Positions 8,358 through 17,299 of a stretch of 64,000 nucleotides of DNA are shown here, in pieces. The notes below the pieces were generated by a model, which saw only the letters and a list, made by a program, of their open reading frames with translations, ran no database searches and was not told the origin of the DNA. Location: contig CAJUOV010000001.1 of NCBI GenBank assembly GCA_910588695.1, positions 62,001-126,000 of the forward strand, written 5' to 3'. The position numbers and the translations under genes are program-made. The stretch comes from an uncultured Christensenellaceae bacterium. GTDB lineage: Bacteria; Bacillota; Clostridia; Christensenellales; Borkfalkiaceae. The first letter of the stretch is position 1. Each line of letters starts with the position of its first letter.

Positions 8358-8370
8358 GAGAAATTATTGA

Positions 8371-8467
8371 AACCGTTCCCGCCGAGCGGGACCCTGCGAG
8401 GCTAATGCCGAAACGGTGCAAGGTCGGATTTATTTCGACCGATAAGCTCCGTTACGACAACAGCAAT
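8371..8467 (+). other. Structured intergenic RNA candidate before purD
   Basis: The first part of the gap between the formyltransferase gene and purD folds on paper into several stems: ACCGTT with AACGGT closing a two-hairpin junction (CCCGC/GCGGG with loop CGA, and GGC/GCC with loop TAAT), then GGTCG/CGACC with a 9-base loop. It sits inside a purine operon, where a sensor would make sense. It does not match ZTP, purine, TPP or tetrahydrofolate riboswitch patterns that I can recall. It may also be part of a dispersed element. Confidence 0.35.
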
Positions 8468-8583
8468 CGTGAAGTTTCTTTTTAATTCGCGATATGCCTT
8501 CCGCGATTGAGCGTAGCACGTGGAGCGAAATCGTTTTCGCCGACCGTAGGAAGGCAATAAGGCATAGCAAAAAGAAATTTACG
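8468..8583. repeat. MITE-like imperfect inverted repeat before purD
   Basis: The arms at about 8468-8502 and 8549-8583 are imperfect reverse complements. They share TTTCTTTTT/AAAAAGAAA and GCCTTCC/GGAAGGC, with smaller CGATT/AATCG and GCG pairs inside. The result is a 116-base palindromic element with no coding frame. It could be a small non-autonomous transposable element or a long hairpin in the transcript. No copy with the same sequence was noticed elsewhere in the window. Confidence 0.4.
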
Positions 8584-8596
8584 AGAAGGAGATGAC

Positions 8597-9877
8597 ATGA
8601 ATATCTTAATCGTCGGCGGCGGCGGAAGAGAACACGCCGTAGTCAAAGCGTTAAAACAAAATAAAAAGGTTGAAAAAATTTACGCGCTCCCCGGAAACGG
8701 CGGAATCGCGCGGGAAGAGGGTGCGGAATGCTTTCCGGTAAAGGCGACCGATCTCGACGGGATCGAGGCGTTTGCAAAATCGCATAAAATAGATTTTGCC
8801 GCGATCACGCAAGACGATCCGCTCGTCATGGGCTGCGTGGATCGTTTGGAAGCGTTGGGGATTCCCTGTTTCGGTCCGAGAGCGGACGCGGCGATCATCG
8901 AAGGGAGCAAAGTTTATTCCAAGAACCTCATGAAAAAATACGGCATTCCCACGGCGGACAGCGAGACGTTTACGGATGCAGAAGCGGCGATCGCATACTT
9001 AAAAACCTGCGCGTATCCCACCGTGATCAAAGCGGACGGTTTGGCGGCGGGCAAGGGCGCGGTAATCGTTGGCAGTTTCGACGAGGCGAAAGCGACGATC
9101 GACGACGTGATGGTGAAAAAGGTGTTCGGCGCAAGCGGGGATAAAGTTCTCGTCGAAGAGTTTCTGACCGGTCCCGAAGTGTCCGTTCTCTCCTTCACAG
9201 ACGGCAATGTAATCGTGCCTATGGTCAGCTCTATGGATCACAAGCGCGCGAAAGATCATGACGAGGGACTGAATACGGGGGGCATGGGTACGGTCGCGCC
9301 CAATCCCTACTATACCGAAGAGATCGCAAAGGAATGCATGGAGAAAATCTACCTTCCTACCGTCGCGGCGCTCAATGCAGAGGGTCGCACGTTCAAGGGC
9401 TGTATCTTTTTCGGGCTCATGCTTACGGCGAAGGGTCCCAAAGTCATCGAATACAACTGTCGTTTCGGCGATCCCGAAACGCAGGTCGTGTTACCGCTTT
9501 TGGAGAGCGATTTGTTGGAGATCATGCTTGCCGTGCGCGAGGGACGGCTGAATAGCGACATGGTGCGGTTCAAAGAGGGCGCGGCGTGCTGCGTGATCGT
9601 AGCGTCCGAGGGCTATCCCTCTCATTACGAGACGGGCTACGAAATTTCGCTGCCCGAGACAAAGGAGGGAGAATACCTCTATATAGCAGGCGCGAAGGCG
9701 CAGGAAGAGAAACTGTTGACTTCGGGCGGGCGCGTCTTGGGTGCGTCCGCCTTCGGAAACACTCTTCAAGAGGCGATCGGCGGCGCGTATGCGCTTGCGG
9801 AGAAAGTCAAATTTCAGAACGCCTATATGAGAAAAGACATCGGTCAGAAAGCGTTACAAGTACAAAAGCAGGCGTGA
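8597..9877 (+). CDS. purD: Phosphoribosylamine-glycine ligase PurD
   Basis: GAR synthetase, 426 residues, usual length. It couples phosphoribosylamine to glycine with ATP and takes the unstable product of PurF. The N-terminal ILIVGGGGREHA is the family signature. An ATP-grasp domain follows (YPTVIKADGLAAGKGA at about residues 140-155, VLVEEFLTGPEVS at about 184-196), and FGDPETQVVLPLL (about 291-303) is the PurD signature. The ribosome-binding site GAAGGAGATG is just upstream. It lies 239 bases after the formyltransferase gene, the largest gap in the operon, which holds a palindromic element and possible RNA structure. purL follows after 16 bases. Confidence 0.96.
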   Translation: MNILIVGGGGREHAVVKALKQNKKVEKIYALPGNGGIAREEGAECFPVKATDLDGIEAFAKSHKIDFAAITQDDPLVMGCVDRLEALGIPCFGPRADAAIIEGSKVYSKNLMKKYGIPTADSETFTDAEAAIAYLKTCAYPTVIKADGLAAGKGAVIVGSFDEAKATIDDVMVKKVFGASGDKVLVEEFLTGPEVSVLSFTDGNVIVPMVSSMDHKRAKDHDEGLNTGGMGTVAPNPYYTEEIAKECMEKIYLPTVAALNAEGRTFKGCIFFGLMLTAKGPKVIEYNCRFGDPETQVVLPLLESDLLEIMLAVREGRLNSDMVRFKEGAACCVIVASEGYPSHYETGYEISLPETKEGEYLYIAGAKAQEEKLLTSGGRVLGASAFGNTLQEAIGGAYALAEKVKFQNAYMRKDIGQKALQVQKQA

Positions 9878-9893
9878 TAATCGGAGGCAGAGA

Positions 9894-12800
9894 ATGGTTT
9901 ACAGAGTTTTCGTAGAAAAAAAATCGGGTTTCGATCATGAGGCAAAAACGCTCACCGAGGACGTGAAAGAACTCCTCGGAATCGGCAGCGTTGAAAATAT
10001 ACGCATTATCAACCGTTACGACGCGGAGGGGATGGAACGGGAGGAGTTCGACTACGCGATCAAGACGGTATTTTCCGAGCCGCAGATGGACAGGGCGAGC
10101 GGACAGATCGAGACGGCGGACGCAAAGGTGTTTGCGGTCGAGTACCTTCCCGGTCAGTTCGATCAGCGCGCCGATTCGGCGGCGCAATGCATTCAGATGC
10201 TCTTCAAAAAAGAGCGTCCGCTGATCCGTACCGCAAAGGTGTTTGCGGTTTACGGCAGGGTAACGCAGGAAGAGCTTGATGCGATCAAGCGTTATGTCGT
10301 CAACCCCGTGGAGAGCAGAGAAGCGCAGCTTACTCTTCCCGATACGCTGAAAATCAATCACCCCGTTCCGACCGAAGTGGAGATACTCGACGGGTTTACC
10401 AAACTCGACGAAGAGGGATTGAATGAGTTTGTAAAAAAATACGCGCTCGCAATGGACGCGGACGACATAAAATTTTGCCAGAACTATTTTATCCGTGAGA
10501 ACCGCGATCCTACGCTCACTGAAATCCGAATGATCGATACGTATTGGTCGGATCATTGCCGTCATACTACTTTTTTGACGACGATCGACGGCGTGCATTT
10601 CGAGAATAAAGTTCTCAAAGACGCTTATGAGGAATATCTCGCGGCGCGTAAAGAAATCTGCCGTACCAAGCCCGTGAACCTCATGGACATCGGCACGATC
10701 GCATGCAAACTTCTTAAAAAGCGCGGTCTCTTGAAAAATTTGGACGAATCGGAAGAAATCAACGCCTGCACCGTCAAAATCAAGGTCGATACCGATGACG
10801 GCGTACAGCACGATTATCTTCTGCTCTTTAAGAACGAGACGCACAACCACCCCACGGAGATCGAGCCGTTCGGAGGCGCCGCGACCTGTATCGGGGGCGC
10901 GATCCGCGATCCGCTGTCGGGCAGGAGCTACGTCTATGCCGCCATGCGCGTAACGGGCGCGGGCGATCCGCTCGTTCCCGTTTCCAAAACGCTCGAAGGG
11001 AAACTCCCCCAGCGCAAGATCGTTACGACCGCGGCGGCGGGATATTCTTCTTACGGAAACCAGATCGGTCTCGCAACGGGGCAGGTAGACGAGATTTATC
11101 ATACGGGCTATGTTGCGAAGCGGCTTGAAATCGGCGCGGTGATCGCGTCTGCTCCCGAGGAAAACGTGCGGCGCGAAGTGCCCGCGGCGGGTGATAAGGT
11201 GATTCTTCTCGGCGGCAGAACGGGGCGCGACGGTTGCGGCGGAGCTACGGGTTCTTCAAAATCGCACACCCTTGAATCGCTCACCCATTGCGGTGCGGAA
11301 GTGCAGAAGGGAAACGCGCCCGAGGAACGTAAATTGCAACGCCTTTTCAGAAAGAAAGAAGCGATGTTGCTTGTAAAACGTTGCAACGACTTCGGCGCAG
11401 GCGGCGTATCGGTTGCGATCGGAGAGCTGGCGGACGGATTGAAAATCGATCTGAACGCCGTTCCCAAAAAGTACGACGGGCTGGACGGAACCGAGCTTGC
11501 GATCTCCGAATCGCAGGAGCGCATGGCGGTCGTCGTCGAGGCGGATAAGACGGAAGAATTTATCCGCTACGCGGAAGAAGAGAATCTCGAAGCGACCGTC
11601 GTCGCGGAAGTGACGGAAGAAGCGCGTCTCGTGATGACGTGGAACGGGAAAACGATCGTCAACGTCTCGCGTGAATTCCTCAATTCCAACGGCGCGGAGA
11701 AGCATATCAAGGCGAGCGTAGAGCCCTTTGAAAACTACGATAAAGAAATTCCGGAATCCTTTACGGAGGGATACCGCGAACTTGCCGAAGATTTGAACGT
11801 GTGCTCGAAGCGCGGACTTTCGGAACGGTTCGATTCTACGATCGGCGCGAATACCGTGCTGATGCCCTTCGGCGGAAAATATCAGATGACCCCGCCGCAG
11901 GCGATGGCGCATCTTGTTTCCGTAGAAAAGGGACATACTGACGTTGTATCTTATATGAGCTGGGGCGGCAATCCCTATGCGATGGAGAAGAGCCCTTACC
12001 ATGGGGCGTATCTCGCGGTCGTGGAAAGCGTTGCGAAACTTGTTGCGAGCGGCGCGCGATTCAAGCGGGACAACGCGTATTTGACGTTTCAGGAATATTT
12101 CTTAAAACCGGGGCGCGATCCCAAACGTTGGGGACAGCCGCTTGCGGCGCTTTTGGGCGCATTCAAGGCGCAGACCGATCTCGGGATCGCGGCGATCGGC
12201 GGCAAAGACTCCATGAGCGGAACTTTCGAGCATATCGACGTGCCGCCGACGCTCGTCTCGTTTGCGGTGACGACCGGTCACGTCCGCGAGGTCGTCTCTC
12301 CCGAATTCAAAGCGGCGGGACATTTCGTCGTGCTGTTGGAGCCGGAATATAACGAAAACAATCTTCCCGATCCCGCGTCGCTCAAACGGAATTTTGCGCT
12401 GGTTGCCGATTTGCTGAGCGAGGGGAAAGCGGTTGCCGCATATACTCCTTGCTACGGAGGAGTTGCGGAAGGCATTCTTAAAATGTGCCTCGGAAACCGC
12501 ATCGGCTTTACCTTCGACGACATGGTAAGTCTTCCTCTCATCTTCGGGTATTCCTACGGTTCGTTCATTCTCGAACTGACCACAAAAGAAAAAGTGGGAA
12601 TGCTTTTGGGCGTGACGGATAAGAAAGAGCAGATCACTTACGGAAAAGAAAAATTCAAGCTCGACGAACTCGAAGCTCTCTACGAGAATAAGCTGGAATC
12701 GGTATACCGCTGCAATATTCCGACGCAGAAAACAAAGGTTCCCGTCTTTTCTTACAAGAAAAAGTTTGTCGGGGAGTGCAAGTTCAAAACGGAGAAACCG

Positions 12801-13592
12801 AAAGTTCTTATTCCCGTTTTCCCCGGGACGAACTGCGAATACGATACCGCGAAAGCATTCGACGATGCGGGAGCGGATACGGAAATTTTTGTTGTGAGAA
12901 ATCGAACCGCGGACGAAGTCGCCCGCTCTTCGGAAGAGTTTGCCAAGAAGATGAAAGAGAGCCAGATCGTATTCCTCCCCGGAGGATTTTCGAGCGGCGA
13001 CGAACCGGACGGTTCCGGAAAATTCATCACGGCGTTCTTCCGCAATCCCGAAATCAAGGAGGCGACCCAAAATTTACTTTCTTCGCGCGACGGTTTGATG
13101 GGGGGAATCTGCAACGGGTTCCAGGCGCTTGTCAAACTCGGACTTGTGCCCTACGGTAAGATTATCGACACCGATGAAAACTGTCCTACGCTCACTTATA
13201 ACGATATCGGGCGGCACCAGTCCCGCATTGTAAGGGTGCGTGTCGCGTCTGTCAACAGTCCTTGGCTTGCGGGCGTGAAAGCGGGAGAGATCGTCAGCGT
13301 TCCCATTTCGCACGGAGAAGGAAAATTTGTCGCGCGTCCCGAACTTATAAAAGAGCTGTCTAATAAGGGTCAGATCATGACGCAGTACGTCGATCTCGAC
13401 GGAAAGCCGACCATGGACGTTCGTTTCAATCCCAACGGCAGCGCGTGCGCGATCGAGGGAATTCTCTCTCCCGACGGCAGAGTGTTCGGTAAGATGGGTC
13501 ACTCCGAGCGTGTCGGTTACGGACTTTATAAGAACGTTTTGGGCAACTACGATATGAAGCTCTTTGAGAGCGCAGTCAAATATTTTCGGTAA
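9894..13592 (+). CDS. purL: Single-chain FGAM synthase PurL
   Basis: Phosphoribosylformylglycinamidine synthase of the large fused form, 1232 residues. It makes FGAM from FGAR, glutamine and ATP, so no separate purS or purQ is needed. An N-terminal PurS-like region (about 1-140) is followed by two PurM-like synthetase halves; DTYWSDHCRHTTF (about 215-227) and KNETHNHPTEIEPFGGAAT (about 312-330) are the catalytic signatures. A C-terminal class I glutaminase begins at about 960 (VLIPVFPGTNCEYD). Its nucleophile is Cys1073 in GICNGFQ, and FLPGGFSSGDE lies just before it. The ribosome-binding site CGGAGG precedes the ATG. This is the last gene of the purine biosynthetic run. Confidence 0.96.
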   Translation: MVYRVFVEKKSGFDHEAKTLTEDVKELLGIGSVENIRIINRYDAEGMEREEFDYAIKTVFSEPQMDRASGQIETADAKVFAVEYLPGQFDQRADSAAQCIQMLFKKERPLIRTAKVFAVYGRVTQEELDAIKRYVVNPVESREAQLTLPDTLKINHPVPTEVEILDGFTKLDEEGLNEFVKKYALAMDADDIKFCQNYFIRENRDPTLTEIRMIDTYWSDHCRHTTFLTTIDGVHFENKVLKDAYEEYLAARKEICRTKPVNLMDIGTIACKLLKKRGLLKNLDESEEINACTVKIKVDTDDGVQHDYLLLFKNETHNHPTEIEPFGGAATCIGGAIRDPLSGRSYVYAAMRVTGAGDPLVPVSKTLEGKLPQRKIVTTAAAGYSSYGNQIGLATGQVDEIYHTGYVAKRLEIGAVIASAPEENVRREVPAAGDKVILLGGRTGRDGCGGATGSSKSHTLESLTHCGAEVQKGNAPEERKLQRLFRKKEAMLLVKRCNDFGAGGVSVAIGELADGLKIDLNAVPKKYDGLDGTELAISESQERMAVVVEADKTEEFIRYAEEENLEATVVAEVTEEARLVMTWNGKTIVNVSREFLNSNGAEKHIKASVEPFENYDKEIPESFTEGYRELAEDLNVCSKRGLSERFDSTIGANTVLMPFGGKYQMTPPQAMAHLVSVEKGHTDVVSYMSWGGNPYAMEKSPYHGAYLAVVESVAKLVASGARFKRDNAYLTFQEYFLKPGRDPKRWGQPLAALLGAFKAQTDLGIAAIGGKDSMSGTFEHIDVPPTLVSFAVTTGHVREVVSPEFKAAGHFVVLLEPEYNENNLPDPASLKRNFALVADLLSEGKAVAAYTPCYGGVAEGILKMCLGNRIGFTFDDMVSLPLIFGYSYGSFILELTTKEKVGMLLGVTDKKEQITYGKEKFKLDELEALYENKLESVYRCNIPTQKTKVPVFSYKKKFVGECKFKTEKPKVLIPVFPGTNCEYDTAKAFDDAGADTEIFVVRNRTADEVARSSEEFAKKMKESQIVFLPGGFSSGDEPDGSGKFITAFFRNPEIKEATQNLLSSRDGLMGGICNGFQALVKLGLVPYGKIIDTDENCPTLTYNDIGRHQSRIVRVRVASVNSPWLAGVKAGEIVSVPISHGEGKFVARPELIKELSNKGQIMTQYVDLDGKPTMDVRFNPNGSACAIEGILSPDGRVFGKMGHSERVGYGLYKNVLGNYDMKLFESAVKYFR

Positions 13593-13598
13593 TATTCT

Positions 13599-13620
13599 GA
13601 ATCCGGCGCAATCCGGATTC
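13599..13620 (+). repeat. Short perfect hairpin after purL
   Basis: GAATCCGG and CCGGATTC pair perfectly around a 6-base loop. No T-run follows, so it is probably not a terminator; it may stabilise the 3' end of the purL message. The next gene starts 33 bases later, so read-through into the LRR gene and pyrDE is possible. Confidence 0.5.
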
Positions 13621-13652
13621 AAAGTGATATGAAATATTCGGAGGAAAACAAA

Positions 13653-15677
13653 ATGAAGTGCAAAAATTGCGGAAAGATGCTCGATCTTTCCAAAGCCGTC
13701 GACAGACTTTTGATCTGCGAGGGTTGCTCTACGCCGAGTATTCTCTATAAAGAGACAACGACCGCCGAAGCGACGGAACTCTTGGCGAAAGGAAACAGAA
13801 TGCTTGACACAGGCAATTTCGGCGAAGCGTATCAATATTTTAAGCTCGCCGCAAAGAAAAGCGCCACAGAGTCCGAAGCATATTGGGGCATGGCGCTCGC
13901 AGAGTTTCGCGTGCGTTACAGAAAAGACGTGTTAAGAAACCGTCTGCAACCCGTTGTGCGCGGCGCGGTGATGGAAAAGTTTCAGGAAAATCTGAATTAT
14001 CAGAAGGCGATGCTCTTCGCAACGCTCAAAACGCGTAAAGAGTATCACAGACTTGCCATGGAGATCGATGCGGCGGTCACCGCGAACGGCGGCGGAATCG
14101 CAAAGCCGGTGCCCGCGGCAGCCGCGTTTAAGCCGACGAACGCTTTTACGGCGCCGTCCGCTCCCGCGCACAAGCCCGCGCCTGCTCCCGCCCCCGCGCC
14201 TATGCCCGCAGAGTATGTGGAGGATCAGCCCCTCTATGAAGAGAGAACGTTTGCGGCGGAAGAAGAGCCCGAGACAATTCCCGCCGAAGAATTTGAAAAC
14301 GTTCCCGCCGAAGAGACGGAAGAGTTGATTGCGGAAGCTCCTGCGGTATCCGAGCCTGCGGAAGAAACCGAAGAGGCATCTGTCACGGAAGAAATGGAAG
14401 CCCCCGTTGACGAAGAGATTTCCGCGCCCGTAGCGGAGCAGCCTGTCGCGGCGGAAGAACCCGTGACGGAGTTCCCTGCGGAAGAGATTGCGGAGAAACC
14501 CGTGGCGGAGTTCCCCGCGGAAGAGTATGCGGAAGAGCCCGTTGCGGAGTTCCCCACGGAAGAGTATGCGGAAGAACCCGTGGCGGAGTTCCCCGCGGAA
14601 GAGATTGCGGAAGAACCCGTGGCGGAGTTCCCCGCGGAAGAGATTGCGGAAGAGCCTGTGACAGAGTTCCCCGCGGAAGAGATTGCGGAAGAGCCTGTGA
14701 CAGAGTTCCCTACGGAAGAGATTGCGGAAGAGCCCGTTGCAGAGTTCCCCGCGGCAGAGATTACGGAAGAACCCGTTGCGGAAGTTCCCGCGGAGGAGCC
14801 TTTGGCTGATTTTGAAGAGGAATCCGGGGCGGAAGAAGCGGAGACGCCTGTCTATGAAGAAGTAACTGAGTCCGAAGAAGTATCAAATGAGCCTGCGGCG
14901 GAGGAAGCTCCCGAAAATAACGGATTTGCGGAGCCGTTTGATTATGAGGAACAGCCGACGGAGGAACAGGCGGAAGAATACGAAGAAGAATCCGATACGG
15001 AAGAATCGACGGAAGGGGAGGGCGAAGAGGAATCTGCGGCGGAGGAGTATGCGGAAGAACCTGCGGAATCCGAGCTTGAATCCGAAGAAGAGGAAGAGCG
15101 GTTAGACGAGTTCCCCGCAGGCGCAAAGATCGAAGAGGTGTCCGCAGAGGAACAGGCTTCGATGCAGGGTCAGCAGATGCCCCCGCCCGTGTACGGACCT
15201 ATTCCTCCGATGGGGCAGCCTCCTATGCAGGGTCCCATGTTCGGAGCGATGCCTCCGATGGGGCAGCCGCCCATGCAGGGATTCGCTCCCAACGAACCGC
15301 CAAAGGAATTTGAAATCGTCAACGGCGAGATCGTCAAATACATGGGGACGGGCAGCACGGTCGTCATCCCCGTTTCCGTAACTTCGATCAAGGAGGGCGC
15401 GTTCGAGGGGAATAAAGTGATTTCGCGCGTAATTATTCCGAACAGCGTAGTAAAGATCGGCTCGCGTGCGTTTGCGAACTGCCATTCTCTCCGCGTCGTG
15501 ATGATTCCCGAGAGCGTCGTCACAATGGAAAAAGACGTGTTTATTCAGTGCAACGAAATACTCGTTCTCAACTGCGCGTCGGGGAAAGAGCCCAAGACGT
15601 GGGATAAGAATTGGAACAAGAGAAACGACGGAATCTTCGGCGGAAGATTCAAAGCGATCTGGGGATACAAAGGCTAA
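13653..15677 (+). CDS. Cytosolic zinc-ribbon, Glu-rich repeat and LRR protein
   Basis: The start at 13653 has GGAGG 8 bases upstream; an in-frame ATG at 13629 has no such site. The 674-residue product has no signal peptide or membrane segment. Its order is: a zinc ribbon with cysteines 3, 6, 22 and 25; a helical, TPR-like region to about residue 135 (GNFGEAYQYFKLAAK); a Pro/Ala linker; a very acidic low-complexity region, about 190-500, holding a 13-residue tandem repeat; a Met/Pro/Gln-rich linker with repeated PPMGQPPMQG; and a C-terminal BspA-type LRR_5 domain (IPNSVVKIGSRAFANC). LRR_5 domains are mostly known from surface proteins, so a cytoplasmic version is unusual. Its stop overlaps the pyrD start (TAATG). 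No function can be assigned. Confidence 0.8.
   Translation: MKCKNCGKMLDLSKAVDRLLICEGCSTPSILYKETTTAEATELLAKGNRMLDTGNFGEAYQYFKLAAKKSATESEAYWGMALAEFRVRYRKDVLRNRLQPVVRGAVMEKFQENLNYQKAMLFATLKTRKEYHRLAMEIDAAVTANGGGIAKPVPAAAAFKPTNAFTAPSAPAHKPAPAPAPAPMPAEYVEDQPLYEERTFAAEEEPETIPAEEFENVPAEETEELIAEAPAVSEPAEETEEASVTEEMEAPVDEEISAPVAEQPVAAEEPVTEFPAEEIAEKPVAEFPAEEYAEEPVAEFPTEEYAEEPVAEFPAEEIAEEPVAEFPAEEIAEEPVTEFPAEEIAEEPVTEFPTEEIAEEPVAEFPAAEITEEPVAEVPAEEPLADFEEESGAEEAETPVYEEVTESEEVSNEPAAEEAPENNGFAEPFDYEEQPTEEQAEEYEEESDTEESTEGEGEEESAAEEYAEEPAESELESEEEEERLDEFPAGAKIEEVSAEEQASMQGQQMPPPVYGPIPPMGQPPMQGPMFGAMPPMGQPPMQGFAPNEPPKEFEIVNGEIVKYMGTGSTVVIPVSVTSIKEGAFEGNKVISRVIIPNSVVKIGSRAFANCHSLRVVMIPESVVTMEKDVFIQCNEILVLNCASGKEPKTWDKNWNKRNDGIFGGRFKAIWGYKG
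14454..14804 (+). repeat. 39-bp tandem repeat, about nine copies
   Basis: Nine consecutive 39-base units encode variants of EEPVAEFPAEEIA. Units 1-8 are close to one another, with A/T, I/Y and A/T changes, and the ninth is degenerate. The near-identity at DNA level makes copy-number change by slippage or recombination likely. It lies within the acidic region of the zinc-ribbon/LRR protein. Confidence 0.9.
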
Positions 15678-16588
15678 TGGTCAATCTGAAAGTCAATCTT
15701 TGCGGAAAAGAATTAAAGAATCCCGTGATTCCGGCTTCGGGCACGTTCGGGTTCGGAAGGGAGTTTCATGAACTCTACGATATTTCCGTGCTGGGCGGCG
15801 TGGCGACAAAGGGTCTTACCCTGCTGCCCCGACTCGGCAACTCCGTTCCCCGCATTGCGGAGAGCCACGGCTCGATCTTAAACGCCGTCGGGCTGCAAAA
15901 CCCCGGTGTAGACGCTTTTCTCGAAAACGATCTCGAATGGTTAAAGAACAAAACGCGCGTTCTTGCGAATGCGGCGGGGAGTACGCTTGCGGACTACGGC
16001 GCGATCTGTGAAAAACTCAACGGAAAAGTCGATTTCATCGAACTGAATATTTCCTGCCCCAACGTGAAGTGCGGAGGTATGGCGTTCGGGGTCAAGCCTG
16101 AGAGCGTGGAAGAAGTGACGCGCGTCGCAAAGGATCGCTGTCCCGATACTCCGCTCATCGTCAAGCTCTCGCCCAATGTAGAGAGTATCGCCGCAAACGC
16201 GCAGGCGGCGCAGCGCGGCGGAGCAGACGCCGTTTCCCTTGTGAATACGTTTACGGGTATGGCGATCGACATCGAACGCAGAAGACCCGTTCTTGCCAAT
16301 AACACGGGCGGGGTTTCAGGCGCGGGGATCAAGGCGATCGCGGTGCGCATGGTGTTTGAAGCGAGCCGCGCCGTCAGCATTCCCGTCGTGGGCATGGGCG
16401 GCATTGTTTGCGCGGAGGACGCGATCGAGTTCCTGATGGCGGGAGCGACCGCCGTCGAAGTCGGTACGCAGAATTTTACCGATCCGCTTGCCTGTCCCAA
16501 GATTATCGCAGGGCTGGAACGCTGGTGCGAGGCGCATTCCGTCGAAAATATTTCGGAATTGACGGGAACTCTGACTCTCAATTCGTAA
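15677..16588 (+). CDS. pyrD: Dihydroorotate dehydrogenase catalytic subunit, class 1B
   Basis: 303 residues from the ATG that overlaps the preceding stop (TAATG). An earlier in-frame start lies inside the upstream gene and is rejected. It oxidises dihydroorotate to orotate in pyrimidine synthesis with FMN. NPVIPASGTFGFG (about residues 15-27), NISCPNVKCGG (about 124-134, where class 1B enzymes keep a catalytic cysteine) and the C-terminal VVGMGGIVCAEDAIEFLMAG are signatures. Class 1B enzymes normally work with an iron-sulphur/FAD subunit, PyrK, which is not in the window. pyrE follows after 11 bases. Confidence 0.94.
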   Translation: MVNLKVNLCGKELKNPVIPASGTFGFGREFHELYDISVLGGVATKGLTLLPRLGNSVPRIAESHGSILNAVGLQNPGVDAFLENDLEWLKNKTRVLANAAGSTLADYGAICEKLNGKVDFIELNISCPNVKCGGMAFGVKPESVEEVTRVAKDRCPDTPLIVKLSPNVESIAANAQAAQRGGADAVSLVNTFTGMAIDIERRRPVLANNTGGVSGAGIKAIAVRMVFEASRAVSIPVVGMGGIVCAEDAIEFLMAGATAVEVGTQNFTDPLACPKIIAGLERWCEAHSVENISELTGTLTLNS

Positions 16589-16599
16589 TAGGAGAAAAT

Positions 16600-17259
16600 A
16601 TGAATCAGTACAAAAAAGAATTTATTCGGTTTATGGTCGAAAACGAAGTGCTCTGCTTCGGCGATTTCACGTTAAAGAGCGGAAGAAAAGCTCCTTACTT
16701 TGTGAATACGGGCAAGTACCGCACGGGCGCGCAGATCGCTAAGCTCGGCGAATACTATGCGGAAACCTATCTCGAACACATGGTTTCGGCAAAGACGCTC
16801 GTCGGCCCCGCATACAAGGGAATCCCGCTTGCGGTCTCCACGAGTATCGCGCTTGCAAACCGCGGTGTGGATACGGGCTTTTGCTTCGATCGGAAAGAGG
16901 TCAAAGATCACGGCGAAGGCGGTTTGTTCGTCGGTCGGCAGTTTCAGGACGGCGAAAAGATTGCGATTATCGAAGACGTAATGACTTCGGGCAAGGCGCT
17001 TCGGGAAGTGCTCCCCAAAATCAAGGCGGCGGCGAACGTAGAGATAGAGGCGATGCTCATCTCCGTAGACCGCATGGAAAAGGGGCTTGAAAGCGGAAAA
17101 TCCGCCGTGCAGGAAGCGTTCGACGAATTCGGAATCAGAGTTTATTCGATTGTAACCGTAAAAGATATTATCGAAGCGATCGAAACGGGCGTAATCGAAG
17201 GGAAAGAATACCTTGAAAAAATGAAAGAATATCTTTCGGCTTACGGCGCGACGGAATAA
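16600..17259 (+). CDS. pyrE: Orotate phosphoribosyltransferase
   Basis: 219 residues from the ATG at 16600 (ribosome-binding site AGGAG at 16590-16594). A longer frame starting within pyrD is rejected. It converts orotate and PRPP to OMP. FTLKSGRKAPYFVNTGKY (about residues 25-42) is the orotate-binding region, GPAYKGIPLA (about 68-77) the dimer loop, and IAIIEDVMTSGKALRE (about 122-137) the PRPP motif. It is the last gene of the plus-strand run. A hairpin just past the stop could end the transcript, although its T-run favours the other strand. Confidence 0.95.
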   Translation: MNQYKKEFIRFMVENEVLCFGDFTLKSGRKAPYFVNTGKYRTGAQIAKLGEYYAETYLEHMVSAKTLVGPAYKGIPLAVSTSIALANRGVDTGFCFDRKEVKDHGEGGLFVGRQFQDGEKIAIIEDVMTSGKALREVLPKIKAAANVEIEAMLISVDRMEKGLESGKSAVQEAFDEFGIRVYSIVTVKDIIEAIETGVIEGKEYLEKMKEYLSAYGATE

Positions 17260-17292
17260 AAAGAAACCCCGAAAGTATTTAACGATCGGGGC
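17259..17292 (-). terminator. Terminator of the minus-strand XRE gene
   Basis: CCCCGA (17267-17272) pairs with TCGGGG (17286-17291). Read on the minus strand, the stem is followed by TTTCTTTTT, giving an intrinsic terminator for the regulator ending at 17300. It may also act weakly on pyrE. Confidence 0.6.
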
Positions 17293-17299
17293 GAAATTG

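Noticed and set aside
8371..8467. TPP riboswitch before purD, suggested by a GGCTAATGCC segment
   Set aside because: The CUGAGA motif and the second helix arm of the TPP aptamer are missing.
14454..14804. Regular 39-bp repeats as a possible CRISPR array
   Set aside because: The repeats are contiguous without spacers and keep an open reading frame coding for an acidic peptide repeat.
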